DNA from: Fidelibacterota bacterium
GTDB lineage: Bacteria; Fidelibacterota; Marinisomatia; Marinisomatales; UBA1611
Length of the DNA: 9,399 bases
Assembly: GCA_012964275.1 (NCBI GenBank)
Contig: DTUG01000165.1
Span: 1-9,399, forward strand
Direction: 5' to 3'
Position numbers and translations under genes: made by a program. Positions 1 through 7,069 of the stretch are shown here, piece after piece (position 1 is the first letter of the stretch; every line of letters starts with the position of its first letter). The notes under the pieces were generated by a model that saw nothing but the letters and a program-made list of their open reading frames with translations, did not search any database and was not told the origin of the DNA.

Positions 1-1
1 A

Positions 2-328
2 CAGGTGGCAAATAAAGTCAGGTTAGAAATACACTATACGGATGGACATCAGCGAAGCCGGACAGGTCGGATAATTGGGATCGATGATATATCGGTGATC
101 GCTGTGTGCGGGAGACTGTTTGATAAAGCCAATGAGCGGCGAAACCGGGTCCGTACCATTTTACTGGATGCCAGTGATTTTCGTCATCATGTAAATCAGG
201 AGAACCTGTTCATGACGGAAGAAGACCGGAATATGGCAGTGTCAAAAGCAGTAGAGAAAATTCGTCTGAAATACGGTGTCCGGAGCCTGCAGACCGCTGA
301 TGTATTCGAAGCTTTGGGGAGAGTCTGA
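2..328 (+). CDS. Y-family (DinB/ImuB-like) DNA polymerase, C-terminal little-finger part; 5' end outside window
   Basis: The frame is open at the left edge, so this is most likely the 3' end of a longer gene. A GTG at position 5 could be taken as a start, but nothing upstream is visible to support it. The roughly 108 visible residues resemble the little-finger domain and tail of Y-family translesion polymerases: an opening strand VRLEIHYTDG followed by RSRT, then the LFDKANERRNRVRTILLDASDF segment (split across strands), then a closing helix AVEKIRLKYG like the KIRxKFG end of DinB. Between them QENLF (197-211) fits the QxxLF beta-clamp-binding consensus. The palm and fingers with the catalytic acidic residues are outside the window, so an active polymerase cannot be told from a catalytically dead ImuB-like protein. 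The stop overlaps the dnaE-like start by one base (TGATG), suggesting coupled translation and a shared role in lesion bypass. Family assignment is from recalled motifs and is fairly confident; the subtype is open. Confidence 0.75.
   Translation, partial: QVANKVRLEIHYTDGHQRSRTGRIIGIDDISVIAVCGRLFDKANERRNRVRTILLDASDFRHHVNQENLFMTEEDRNMAVSKAVEKIRLKYGVRSLQTADVFEALGRV
197..211 (+). other. Beta-sliding-clamp-binding motif (QENLF) in the Y-family polymerase tail
   Basis: The codons read Gln-Glu-Asn-Leu-Phe, matching the QxxLF form of the bacterial clamp-binding pentapeptide. It lies between the last little-finger strand and the terminal helix, where many short Bacteroidota-type DinB proteins carry a QLDLF-like motif. 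It would tether the polymerase to the replication clamp. Sequence match only. Confidence 0.55.
316..321 (+). promoter_or_regulatory. Ribosome binding site for the dnaE-like gene
   Basis: GGGGAG lies six bases before the ATG at 328, inside the last codons of the preceding gene. It supports ATG 328 as the start, and with the TGATG stop/start overlap it points to re-initiation or coupled translation of the two polymerase subunits. Confidence 0.6.
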
Positions 329-3300
329 TGTTCATCCATCTTAACACCCATTCCGTCTATTCTGCCATGCGGGGGCTGTTGTCACTACCGGATCTCATGA
401 ATTTGTCCCGATCCAACAACATGGACACCTTGGCACTCACCGATGTAAACGGCATGTGGGGATTTATCCGGTTTGTCCAGCACTGCAAGGATGCACGAAT
501 CCTTCCCATCGCCGGCACCAATCTGATCACGGAAAAAGATGAAACCATTCTGTTGGCAGAAAACCAATATGGTTATGAGAACATTTGCAGGGCTGTGTCC
601 GCCGTTCATGATGATCCCAGTCAATCTGTATCAGATATTTTAGAATCACGATCAGCAGGACTTTTTGTTTTGGCGCGTGAAGAATCAACATTAAAAGAAC
701 TTATGGAATTCATTCCTGATACGCATCTGTTCGTGGAATTGCGTCCCGGTGTTCAGGAATCATTCGCTCAGAAACTGGCCAAAAAACTGAAGCTGGAAGT
801 AGTGGCCACGGGTGATGTTTATTTCAGGTCACAAAGTGACCATGACGCCCATGTAACGCTCCGGGCCATAGAAAATAATACCACGCTGGAACAGTTGGAT
901 ATAACAGAGTGTAAATCGGATCAGCACTGGTTTCGGAGTGAAGTAGAGATAGTAAAACTCTTTCCCAACAGCCTGGATGCTTTGAATAACAGCCGCTATT
1001 TGGCAGACCGCTGCAAGACAGACTGGTCGTTTATCAACACGATCTTTCCGGGACTGTCGTTGAAGAAGACACACCGATCCAACAAAAAGTTGAAAGATAA
1101 GGTTTATGCCGGCGCCCGGGTGCGCTATGGTGAGACCGATGAAACGATACGCTGCCGAATCGAATACGAGTTGGACATCATTACCCAGAAAGGGTTTGCA
1201 CCTTATTTCCTGATCGTCCAGGATATTGTGAAGCAGACCCGGGCCACTATCGGCCGCGGATCGGCGGCTGCATCTATCGTGAGTTATTGCCTCTTCATCA
1301 CCCAGGTGGATCCCCTGCGGTACACGCTTCAGTTCGAGCGGTTTATCCACCCGGAGCGGGAGAATATGCCGGACATTGATGTGGATTTTCCCTGGGATGA
1401 GCGGGACGATGTTCTGGATTATGTCTTCAAGAAATACGGCAAAGAGCGGACAGCCATGGTCTCCAGCCAGGTTTTTTTAAAACCACGATCTGCGATCCGG
1501 GAAGTGGGAAAGGTCCATGGATTATCTAATGAAGAGATCAAGAGTATCACGAAGCGGATCGGCTGGTACGCTTCCCGCCGGGACCTGGAGCACTGGGTTC
1601 GCACCGATCCGCGCTTTGCCAATGTGGATCTGGATGATACGCTGATCCGTGTATTGCGGGAGAGTGAGAAGATCGTCGGTGTGTTCCGCCATCCGTCTGT
1701 CCATCCTGGCGGTGTGGTCATCGTGCCGGACGAGATCCGGAAATATGTGCCGGTCCTCGTGGCGCCGAAAGGCGTCCAGATCGTGGAGTGGGAAAAAGAC
1801 CAGGTGGAAGACTCAGGGCTTTTGAAGATCGATCTTTTGGGAAACCGGAGCCTGGCTGTGGTCCGGGACACGATACAGCAGGTGAACCTGAATCATGGCG
1901 AAGCGGCATCCCGGAGCAAATATGTGGATTACCACCAGATCCAGCCCGTGGGTGATGACAAGACAGAACAACTCATGAAAGCGGGGAAGACAATAGGTGT
2001 TTTTTACATCGAAAGTCCGGCCACACGGCAACTCTTGGCTAAAGCCGGTGTGGTGGATTTTGAGCATGTGGTGATCTATTCATCCATCATTCGCCCGGCG
2101 GCCAATCGGTTCACCAATATCATGCTGGCCCGGATTCATGGGGAAGAATGGGAATTGATCCATCCGGATCTGAGTTTCTTGGCAGAGAGTTATGGCATTA
2201 TGGTCTATGAAGAACAGGTTTCCATGGCAGCCATGACCATGGCAGGGCTGGAGTATGCGGAAGCGGAAGCATTGCGGAAAACCATGAGCCGGGATTCCAT
2301 GCAGCATCTCATCCTTTCATGGAAAAATCAATTCATGGAAGGATCGCTCCGGCGGGGTTATTCGCCTAACATGATCAAGGATGTGTGGGATATGATCGCT
2401 TCCTTTGTGGGCTATTCGTTCTGCAAACCCCACTCTGCATCTTACGCCATGCTGTCTTTTACCTGCGCCTATCTTAAGGCCCACTTTCCGGCAGAATTTC
2501 TGGCAGCCGTCATTTCCAACCAGGGGGGATTCTATTCATCGTACGCCTACATGAGCGAAGCCCGGAGGTTCGGGATCCAGATCCTGCCACCAGATGTGAA
2601 CCGCAGTCACCAGAAATGGCGTGGGCGACAAGGAAAGATCCGCATGGGATTCATGAGCATCAAGCGACTCCAGCAGAAAGCAGTGGATACTATTTTAGAT
2701 GAACGAAAGGCAGGTGAATTTGATTCATTGGATGATTTTCTTTCCCGGGTGGACCTGGATCTGGCAGATGCCATGGCGCTGACCAATGCGGACTGTTTCA
2801 AAAGTTTAGCATTGAAACTGACCCACCGGGAACTGGCCTACCAGGTGGCGGGGTTTTATCTGCAGCATGGGGTGCGGGAACCGTTGCATGCATCACCGGT
2901 AAATACTGACCTGAGTGATGAAGACCGTTTCCGGTTGGAGTTGGATGCATTTGGCTATCCTTTGTCTGTTCACCCGGTGGCCAGGTATCGCCCTATGCTC
3001 AGTCAACGGATCAGGTATGCTAGGGATATTCCAAATTATTTTGGTCAGTCGATCTACCTGATCGGTGTTTACATTACCCGTAAGGAATCTGTGACTCGCC
3101 AATCTGATCCAATGGAATTTTTAACGTTAGAAGATGAGACAGATATTTATGAATGTGTTCTATTCCCGGAAGTGTTTCAGGAATTTGGTGATATGCTGCA
3201 TTGGGAAACGCTCTTTATCATTCGTGGAACCATCGAAGAATCTTTTGGAGTTTACAGTGTTACGATCGAAAAAATGGCGAGCCTGCAGCAGTGGGTGCGC

Positions 3301-3345
3301 CGTTTGAACCGTGAGCATCTTCCAGCGGCACATGCTGGGCGATAG
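328..3345 (+). CDS. DnaE-type (C-family) DNA polymerase III alpha subunit, short error-prone/DnaE2-like form
   Basis: This is a template-directed DNA polymerase of the bacterial C family, 1005 residues, shorter than replicative DnaE (about 1160) and close to DnaE2/ImuC. In order: a PHP domain (about 1-250); the polymerase core with GRGS at 309-312, PDIDVDF at 348-354 carrying Asp351 and Asp353, and KIDLLG with the third catalytic Asp502; GYSFCKPHSASY at 695-706; a helix-hairpin-helix-like stretch around NADCFKSL; and an OB fold from about 908 to 985. The segments GVFYIES and ISNQGGFYSS, and the ADCFKSL wording, are closer to DnaE2 than to replicative DnaE. The PHP metal ligands are mostly replaced (Asn6, Val40 and Asn65 where the family usually has His, His and Glu), so proofreading by this domain is unlikely. 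I see no QxxLF-like clamp motif. Coupling to the upstream Y-family gene argues for a damage-tolerance role rather than bulk replication. A LexA box, if any, would be outside the window. Whether it is orthologous to ImuC is uncertain. Confidence 0.9.
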   Translation: MFIHLNTHSVYSAMRGLLSLPDLMNLSRSNNMDTLALTDVNGMWGFIRFVQHCKDARILPIAGTNLITEKDETILLAENQYGYENICRAVSAVHDDPSQSVSDILESRSAGLFVLAREESTLKELMEFIPDTHLFVELRPGVQESFAQKLAKKLKLEVVATGDVYFRSQSDHDAHVTLRAIENNTTLEQLDITECKSDQHWFRSEVEIVKLFPNSLDALNNSRYLADRCKTDWSFINTIFPGLSLKKTHRSNKKLKDKVYAGARVRYGETDETIRCRIEYELDIITQKGFAPYFLIVQDIVKQTRATIGRGSAAASIVSYCLFITQVDPLRYTLQFERFIHPERENMPDIDVDFPWDERDDVLDYVFKKYGKERTAMVSSQVFLKPRSAIREVGKVHGLSNEEIKSITKRIGWYASRRDLEHWVRTDPRFANVDLDDTLIRVLRESEKIVGVFRHPSVHPGGVVIVPDEIRKYVPVLVAPKGVQIVEWEKDQVEDSGLLKIDLLGNRSLAVVRDTIQQVNLNHGEAASRSKYVDYHQIQPVGDDKTEQLMKAGKTIGVFYIESPATRQLLAKAGVVDFEHVVIYSSIIRPAANRFTNIMLARIHGEEWELIHPDLSFLAESYGIMVYEEQVSMAAMTMAGLEYAEAEALRKTMSRDSMQHLILSWKNQFMEGSLRRGYSPNMIKDVWDMIASFVGYSFCKPHSASYAMLSFTCAYLKAHFPAEFLAAVISNQGGFYSSYAYMSEARRFGIQILPPDVNRSHQKWRGRQGKIRMGFMSIKRLQQKAVDTILDERKAGEFDSLDDFLSRVDLDLADAMALTNADCFKSLALKLTHRELAYQVAGFYLQHGVREPLHASPVNTDLSDEDRFRLELDAFGYPLSVHPVARYRPMLSQRIRYARDIPNYFGQSIYLIGVYITRKESVTRQSDPMEFLTLEDETDIYECVLFPEVFQEFGDMLHWETLFIIRGTIEESFGVYSVTIEKMASLQQWVRRLNREHLPAAHAGR

Positions 3346-3412
3346 ATTGGCCTATAGTAAGTATGTGTAAAAGGAAAAGGATATAGGAAATATTTTTCAT
3401 GGTATTACATAA

Positions 3413-4711
3413 TTACCGACCTTCTTTCCAAAACTGCTTATAAATAGCCCCTCTAAATTTATCGTCCCTAGTGGATCCCTCTGGTTGTTTCCAGTTCATT
3501 TGGGACATAATAATAGCTACAAAATTGCGTTTTGGATCAACCCAGAAATGTGTATTCTCGTAGCCACCACCAATCCATAAGCCTGCTTCACCATGTTCTT
3601 TGACCCGCATTGAATCGCCACTTACCCAAAGATTATAGCCATTATAACCGTAGGGGCTATCTAATAACGTATGGGGAGAATAAATATCTTCAATAGTTTC
3701 TTTTTCTAAAAAGCGTATCCCATTTAAAGTACCCCGGTTCAATAACATGCGTAGGAAATCAGCATAACCATCTGCCGTTGCGAGCATTCCTTCACCGCCT
3801 AAGTATAATTCATGATTTGGGTCATAGTCTGGCACATCCGGGCCAAATATGTCTAATTCTCCAGGATAAGCTTTTCGCAGTATAGTATCCTTTGCACTGA
3901 ATGTAGGGAGCAGGGTGATATTTGGATGCGATCCATACTGCAATCCTTCAATACCTAACGGCTTTGTCAATCGTTCCTCCACTAGTTGTTTAAGACTTTT
4001 GCCTGTTGCACGTTCTGCTACCAATCCCAGAACAGTGGTATTAGTACCATAAAAATGTTTTGTTCCTGGGTGTTGGATCAGCGGCATTTCTGCCAACCGA
4101 TCTATGAGTTCCTGGGAATTTTTAGCTGTTGGAAGATTTTTTGTGGCGAGTAATGAATCCAAGCAGTGAATATTAGTTTTTGCGTAGTAGAATCCTGCCT
4201 TATGGTTCATTAAGTGTGAGACCGTCATCACGGAATCGGTTGGCACCAGTTCAAATGGACAAGCTTCTTCTGTATTACCGGAATTTATTTCGCTTAATAT
4301 TTCCCCTTCTTTCGTTACCGCTACTTTTAGGTTTTCAAATTCAGGAATGTATTCTGTAACGGGTTCATTCAGACTTAAAATACCATCTTCTACAAGATCC
4401 AAAGCGATTGTAATAGTAATGATCTTGCTCATGGACCAGATCCTGAACCAGGTTTGTCCGTTGACTTCTACAGAAGGAAGTAAATTTCTGTTTACTGAGC
4501 TATGTTCATAAAGAATATCGCCATCTATATCTTCCAAACGAGCATATATTACAGGGTCTAAACCTTTCTCTACATAGCTATCAAGGATCATGTTCAAAGA
4601 ATCTTTATTTCTTATAAAATCATGACCATCAGTTTGTGAACTGCATGAGAGAATAGTTAAGGATAAAATGAAAATTGAAAGAAGAATTGTTAAAAAGAAT
4701 TTTTTAATCAT
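3413..4711 (-). CDS. Lipoprotein serine hydrolase, beta-lactamase/esterase (class C-like) family
   Basis: A 432-residue protein starting at ATG 4711. An in-frame TTG at 4741 would add ten residues but lies in the loop of a terminator, so the ATG is preferred. The N-terminus MIKKFF plus a hydrophobic run ending ILSC gives a lipoprotein signal with Cys23 as the lipidated residue, so it should sit in the periplasm or on a membrane. It has the serine-hydrolase pattern of the PF00144 family: SMSK (Ser93 nucleophile, Lys96), HLMNHKAGF, Tyr221 in YGTNTTVLG (matching the Y-x-x-x-x-x-V-L-G form of EstB-like esterases), GGEGMLATADGYADFLRMLL, and a GGG followed by THFWVDP near residues 381-392. Substrate is not evident: esterase, D-aminopeptidase or transesterase activities all occur in this family, and resistance to beta-lactams should not be assumed. 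It converges on the polymerase gene with 67 bases between them. Confidence 0.88.
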   Translation of the reverse strand: MIKKFFLTILLSIFILSLTILSCSSQTDGHDFIRNKDSLNMILDSYVEKGLDPVIYARLEDIDGDILYEHSSVNRNLLPSVEVNGQTWFRIWSMSKIITITIALDLVEDGILSLNEPVTEYIPEFENLKVAVTKEGEILSEINSGNTEEACPFELVPTDSVMTVSHLMNHKAGFYYAKTNIHCLDSLLATKNLPTAKNSQELIDRLAEMPLIQHPGTKHFYGTNTTVLGLVAERATGKSLKQLVEERLTKPLGIEGLQYGSHPNITLLPTFSAKDTILRKAYPGELDIFGPDVPDYDPNHELYLGGEGMLATADGYADFLRMLLNRGTLNGIRFLEKETIEDIYSPHTLLDSPYGYNGYNLWVSGDSMRVKEHGEAGLWIGGGYENTHFWVDPKRNFVAIIMSQMNWKQPEGSTRDDKFRGAIYKQFWKEGR

Positions 4712-4717
4712 GAAATA

Positions 4718-4723
4718 ATTATA
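4718..4723 (-). promoter_or_regulatory. Possible -10 box (TATAAT) for the serine hydrolase gene
   Basis: On the minus strand a perfect TATAAT ends six bases before the ATG at 4711, so transcription would start at or next to the initiation codon. No Shine-Dalgarno sequence lies before this ATG, which agrees with a leaderless message. A -35 element is not convincing: TTGAGC at 4736-4741 is only 12 bases away. The region is A+T rich, so chance is a real alternative. Confidence 0.35.
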
Positions 4724-4727
4724 TTGT

Positions 4728-4754
4728 AAAAAAAGGCTCAACGAGCCTTTTTTT
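4728..4754 (-). terminator. Rho-independent terminator after the 738-residue secreted protein gene
   Basis: The minus strand reads seven A, GGCTC, a GTT loop, GAGCC, then a run of T: a perfect 5-bp G+C core extended by A-T pairs to 12 bp, with a three-base loop and a T tail. It lies 20 bases past the stop codon at 4775, so it should end the surface-protein operon. It is symmetric enough to act in both directions, but no + strand gene ends nearby. Confidence 0.88.
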
Positions 4755-4774
4755 ATTTTTTATTTATTTAAGAG

Positions 4775-6991
4775 TTATTTAACCAGTGTCATTTTCTTAA
4801 TCTCACGAAATTTATCTCCCGCTTTCATCTCATAGAAATAAATACCGCTGGTTACATTCTCTCCAATTTTATTTTCTCCGTTCCAAAGATAATTATATGA
4901 ACCTGCTTCAAGCCTACCTTTATTGAATTCTACAATTCGTTGACCCAAAATATTATATATATTGATCTTTACTTCTGCACTACTTGATAGTCCAAATGAA
5001 ATGGATGTTATTGGATTAAAAGGGTTAGGGTAGTTATCATTTAGGTAAAACTGGTCTGGGAAAATATTCTTATCAATGTCTAAAGTGATACAAATTGTTC
5101 CTGGATCAAAATCTTCAATAGGCAGGGGTGGGTCTAACTGCCAAGAATCTTCTGGTAATATATAATCCCCCCAGGCGCAGTCGTTGTTGGCGTCGGCATG
5201 TTGATAACGAGCACGAAACCGACCAAAGCCAAATCCGCCACCTTCTTCCACATGAGCTGCTGCAGACACATCATAGAATCCCCAGGTATAGAGCATGTGC
5301 CATGGGAAAGGTCCTGTAAATGAAGTGGTAACAGAATAGGTGCCATCACCATTTGCTGAGGCGATCGCTGTATAATCATCACCCAGCCCTTGTAGGTATT
5401 TAAGCCATCGGTCCTTGATTGATAAGTATACAGAATCCTCTGCAAGATTAAATCCATCAGCATCAGCATCCGTCATATTAATAGTAAATGTAATATCAAC
5501 GGTCTGTCCACTAGGGATAGTACCAGTAACTGGTAGATCATAGTAACCTGAAAGTTCCAGTTCTAGGAGTCCTGAACCATCTTCTGCCCCAAGGATAAAG
5601 TTTCGGTTACCACCACCAAATTGCGGGGAGTCTTCCCACCCAATGCCATCATAAATATCACCGTATGTAGAGTTGAGAACTTCAATTGATGACGAATCCA
5701 ATTCCATATAATATTTAAATTCATTTTCAGTGCTTGGAAAGCCTGTAATGCTTGTTGCCAGACTAAATATATTTGTACCGGGTGTACGGGTCATCTCACA
5801 ATTTGCTGGGTCAGCACAGTTCCAACCATTGAATCCGCCGCGTACCTGCATCTGATCCCCTCGGGCCACACTGAATACTGGCATCCCAGTTGCACCTTCT
5901 TCATCCAGCCATTCTGTCATATCAACTGAGAATATGACTGTTTTTGTTATTGGATCTCCCTGATATGGAATGGTAAAGCTGGTGGATCCAGTGACCGAAC
6001 CATCGTCTTCAACAGTAAAAACTTGGTTTGACTCACCAATAATGTCTAATAGCCAGGTACCATAACCATCGCTGCCATCGCAAGCTTCACATGTGGTACC
6101 ATCGCCGTTATCAGTATCAATGGCACCCCATTCATATGAACTGGGTCCTACAACACTGTCAATCACTGCTGTCCACACACCATCATTGGCGGTTTCATCT
6201 CCATTTGTGCCATCATCATAACCTTGGACCGTGGCCCAATTAGAAAACAGGCCTTTAAATCTAATATCTTGAAACCCATTATCTTCATCTATCACGGTCA
6301 GTGTAACGTTGGTATAGACCAATTCTGCATCAGTTGGTGGCTGATTGTCAAAATATACCCAGGCAAGGGTTGTATCAATGGAGACAGAAGCGCTTCTGTT
6401 ATTGATACTTTCCCAACCGTCCGATCCGTGCTGGAACTTATACAATATATATGAACCTGAAGATGGGAATGAATATTGTCTGGACCAAAACTCTGAATTT
6501 TCTTCTTGCATTAGTGGTTCACCGTTCCAGCTATTCATGTAGCCCGCAACGTACATGGTATCGCCATCATACCCGACAATTCCTGCGGTACTTACCCTAA
6601 ACCAGACGTCAACACTATCTGTTGGAATGTAGGGAGGAGTTGTTCCACTTTCCCAGTAATCTTGGGGTAGGACAGTATCGCCAGAAACGCTTAGGGCGCG
6701 GTTCTCTGTAGACTCCCATGCTTCATTACCTGCAGTATTAATGAAAACATATTTGTACTCATAATCACCATCACTGAGTGTGTCTGAAATATACGTCCAG
6801 TAATCACCACCAACATTGGTTAATGCCCATTCACTACCTCCCCAACCATTCATTGAGCCTCGAATTACGAGGGTTGCTGCAGAATCAGTGAATCCCGGAG
6901 CAGTTGATGTGTTTAGATTAAACGTAACAGATGCACTGGCAGTTGTAATTGCCAAGACAACTATCGATGAAAACATAACGAATTTTCTCAT
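4775..6991 (-). CDS. Secreted multi-domain protein with tandem CBM-like beta-sandwich modules and a type IX secretion tail
   Basis: A 738-residue protein from ATG 6991, preceded by a strong AAAGGAG site. Residues 1-20 form a Sec signal peptide ending ASA. Then come about five similar modules of 90-145 residues (roughly 22-112, 125-215, 225-342, 347-485, 495-640). The first four carry a G-x-x-N-x-W-like turn: GSMNGW 45-50, GYMNSW 150-155, GLFSNW 247-252 and GGFNGW 385-390. This resembles the signature of CBM20/CBM48 and AMPK-beta glycogen-binding folds. Modules 1 and 2 also share WES followed by NR (92-98, 193-199). An Asp-rich DTDNGDG at 292-298 could bind calcium. The C-terminus (about 645-738) is a classic T9SS sorting domain: NYPNPFNP, a VKINIYNILGQ strand, and TSGIYFYEMKAG before the final KKMTLVK. 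It is probably secreted through the outer membrane and surface-attached or released. No catalytic domain is recognised; polysaccharide binding is inference. It follows the PorV-like gene by 78 bases. Confidence 0.85.
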   Translation of the reverse strand: MRKFVMFSSIVVLAITTASASVTFNLNTSTAPGFTDSAATLVIRGSMNGWGGSEWALTNVGGDYWTYISDTLSDGDYEYKYVFINTAGNEAWESTENRALSVSGDTVLPQDYWESGTTPPYIPTDSVDVWFRVSTAGIVGYDGDTMYVAGYMNSWNGEPLMQEENSEFWSRQYSFPSSGSYILYKFQHGSDGWESINNRSASVSIDTTLAWVYFDNQPPTDAELVYTNVTLTVIDEDNGFQDIRFKGLFSNWATVQGYDDGTNGDETANDGVWTAVIDSVVGPSSYEWGAIDTDNGDGTTCEACDGSDGYGTWLLDIIGESNQVFTVEDDGSVTGSTSFTIPYQGDPITKTVIFSVDMTEWLDEEGATGMPVFSVARGDQMQVRGGFNGWNCADPANCEMTRTPGTNIFSLATSITGFPSTENEFKYYMELDSSSIEVLNSTYGDIYDGIGWEDSPQFGGGNRNFILGAEDGSGLLELELSGYYDLPVTGTIPSGQTVDITFTINMTDADADGFNLAEDSVYLSIKDRWLKYLQGLGDDYTAIASANGDGTYSVTTSFTGPFPWHMLYTWGFYDVSAAAHVEEGGGFGFGRFRARYQHADANNDCAWGDYILPEDSWQLDPPLPIEDFDPGTICITLDIDKNIFPDQFYLNDNYPNPFNPITSISFGLSSSAEVKINIYNILGQRIVEFNKGRLEAGSYNYLWNGENKIGENVTSGIYFYEMKAGDKFREIKKMTLVK
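4778..5059 (-). other. T9SS C-terminal sorting domain (Por-secretion tail) of the 738-residue protein
   Basis: Covers about the last 94 residues. The order NYPNPFNP, then a VKINIYNILGQ-like strand, then LEAGSYNYLWNG, then SGIYFYEMKAG, is the standard type A tail read by the type IX secretion machinery and cleaved on export. It is recognised by motif order from family knowledge. Confidence 0.85.
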
Positions 6992-6996
6992 TTTTT

Positions 6997-7003
6997 CTCC
7001 TTT
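6997..7003 (-). promoter_or_regulatory. Shine-Dalgarno site for the 738-residue protein
   Basis: AAAGGAG on the minus strand, five bases before ATG 6991, fixes the start. It also shows that this organism uses canonical ribosome sites, which makes their absence before ATG 4711 notable. In the rest of the 78-base gap I see no convincing promoter or terminator. Confidence 0.8.
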
Positions 7004-7069
7004 GGTCTTTTTCGTACTCCTAATTTGTGAATATCTTATGGAGATTCATAAAAATTTTCTCATTACAAT

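Noticed and set aside
829..1350. Long open frame on the minus strand inside the DnaE-like gene
   Set aside because: It lies antisense to conserved polymerase motifs, lacks a ribosome site and resembles no family. It is a by-product of the codon usage of the + strand gene.
1419..1871. A second minus-strand open frame (150 codons) inside the DnaE-like gene
   Set aside because: Same reasoning: low-complexity Arg/Ser-rich product, opposite to the catalytic core, no start signal.
3351..3387. Inverted repeat CCTATA / TATAGG followed by a short T run, as a terminator for the DnaE-like gene
   Set aside because: The stem is only 6 bp and A+T rich, and the loop is about 25 bases, so it is too weak to call.
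3413..4711. Calling the serine hydrolase a beta-lactamase resistance gene
   Set aside because: The motif pattern is closer to EstB-like esterases and the family is functionally broad; there is no support for antibiotic hydrolysis.
4711..4741. TTG at 4741 as start of the serine hydrolase
   Set aside because: It falls in the loop of the terminator, and the ten extra residues would precede an otherwise normal lipoprotein signal peptide.
5134..5469. Alternative minus-strand frame of 111 codons within the 738-residue protein
   Set aside because: The main frame is uninterrupted and has repeat modules through this part; the alternative has no domain-like features and no start signal.
7028..7050. 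Imperfect hairpin between the PorV/PorQ-like gene and the 738-residue gene
   Set aside because: One mismatch in a 7-bp stem and no T tail on the minus strand; it does not look like a terminator, so the genes may be co-transcribed.
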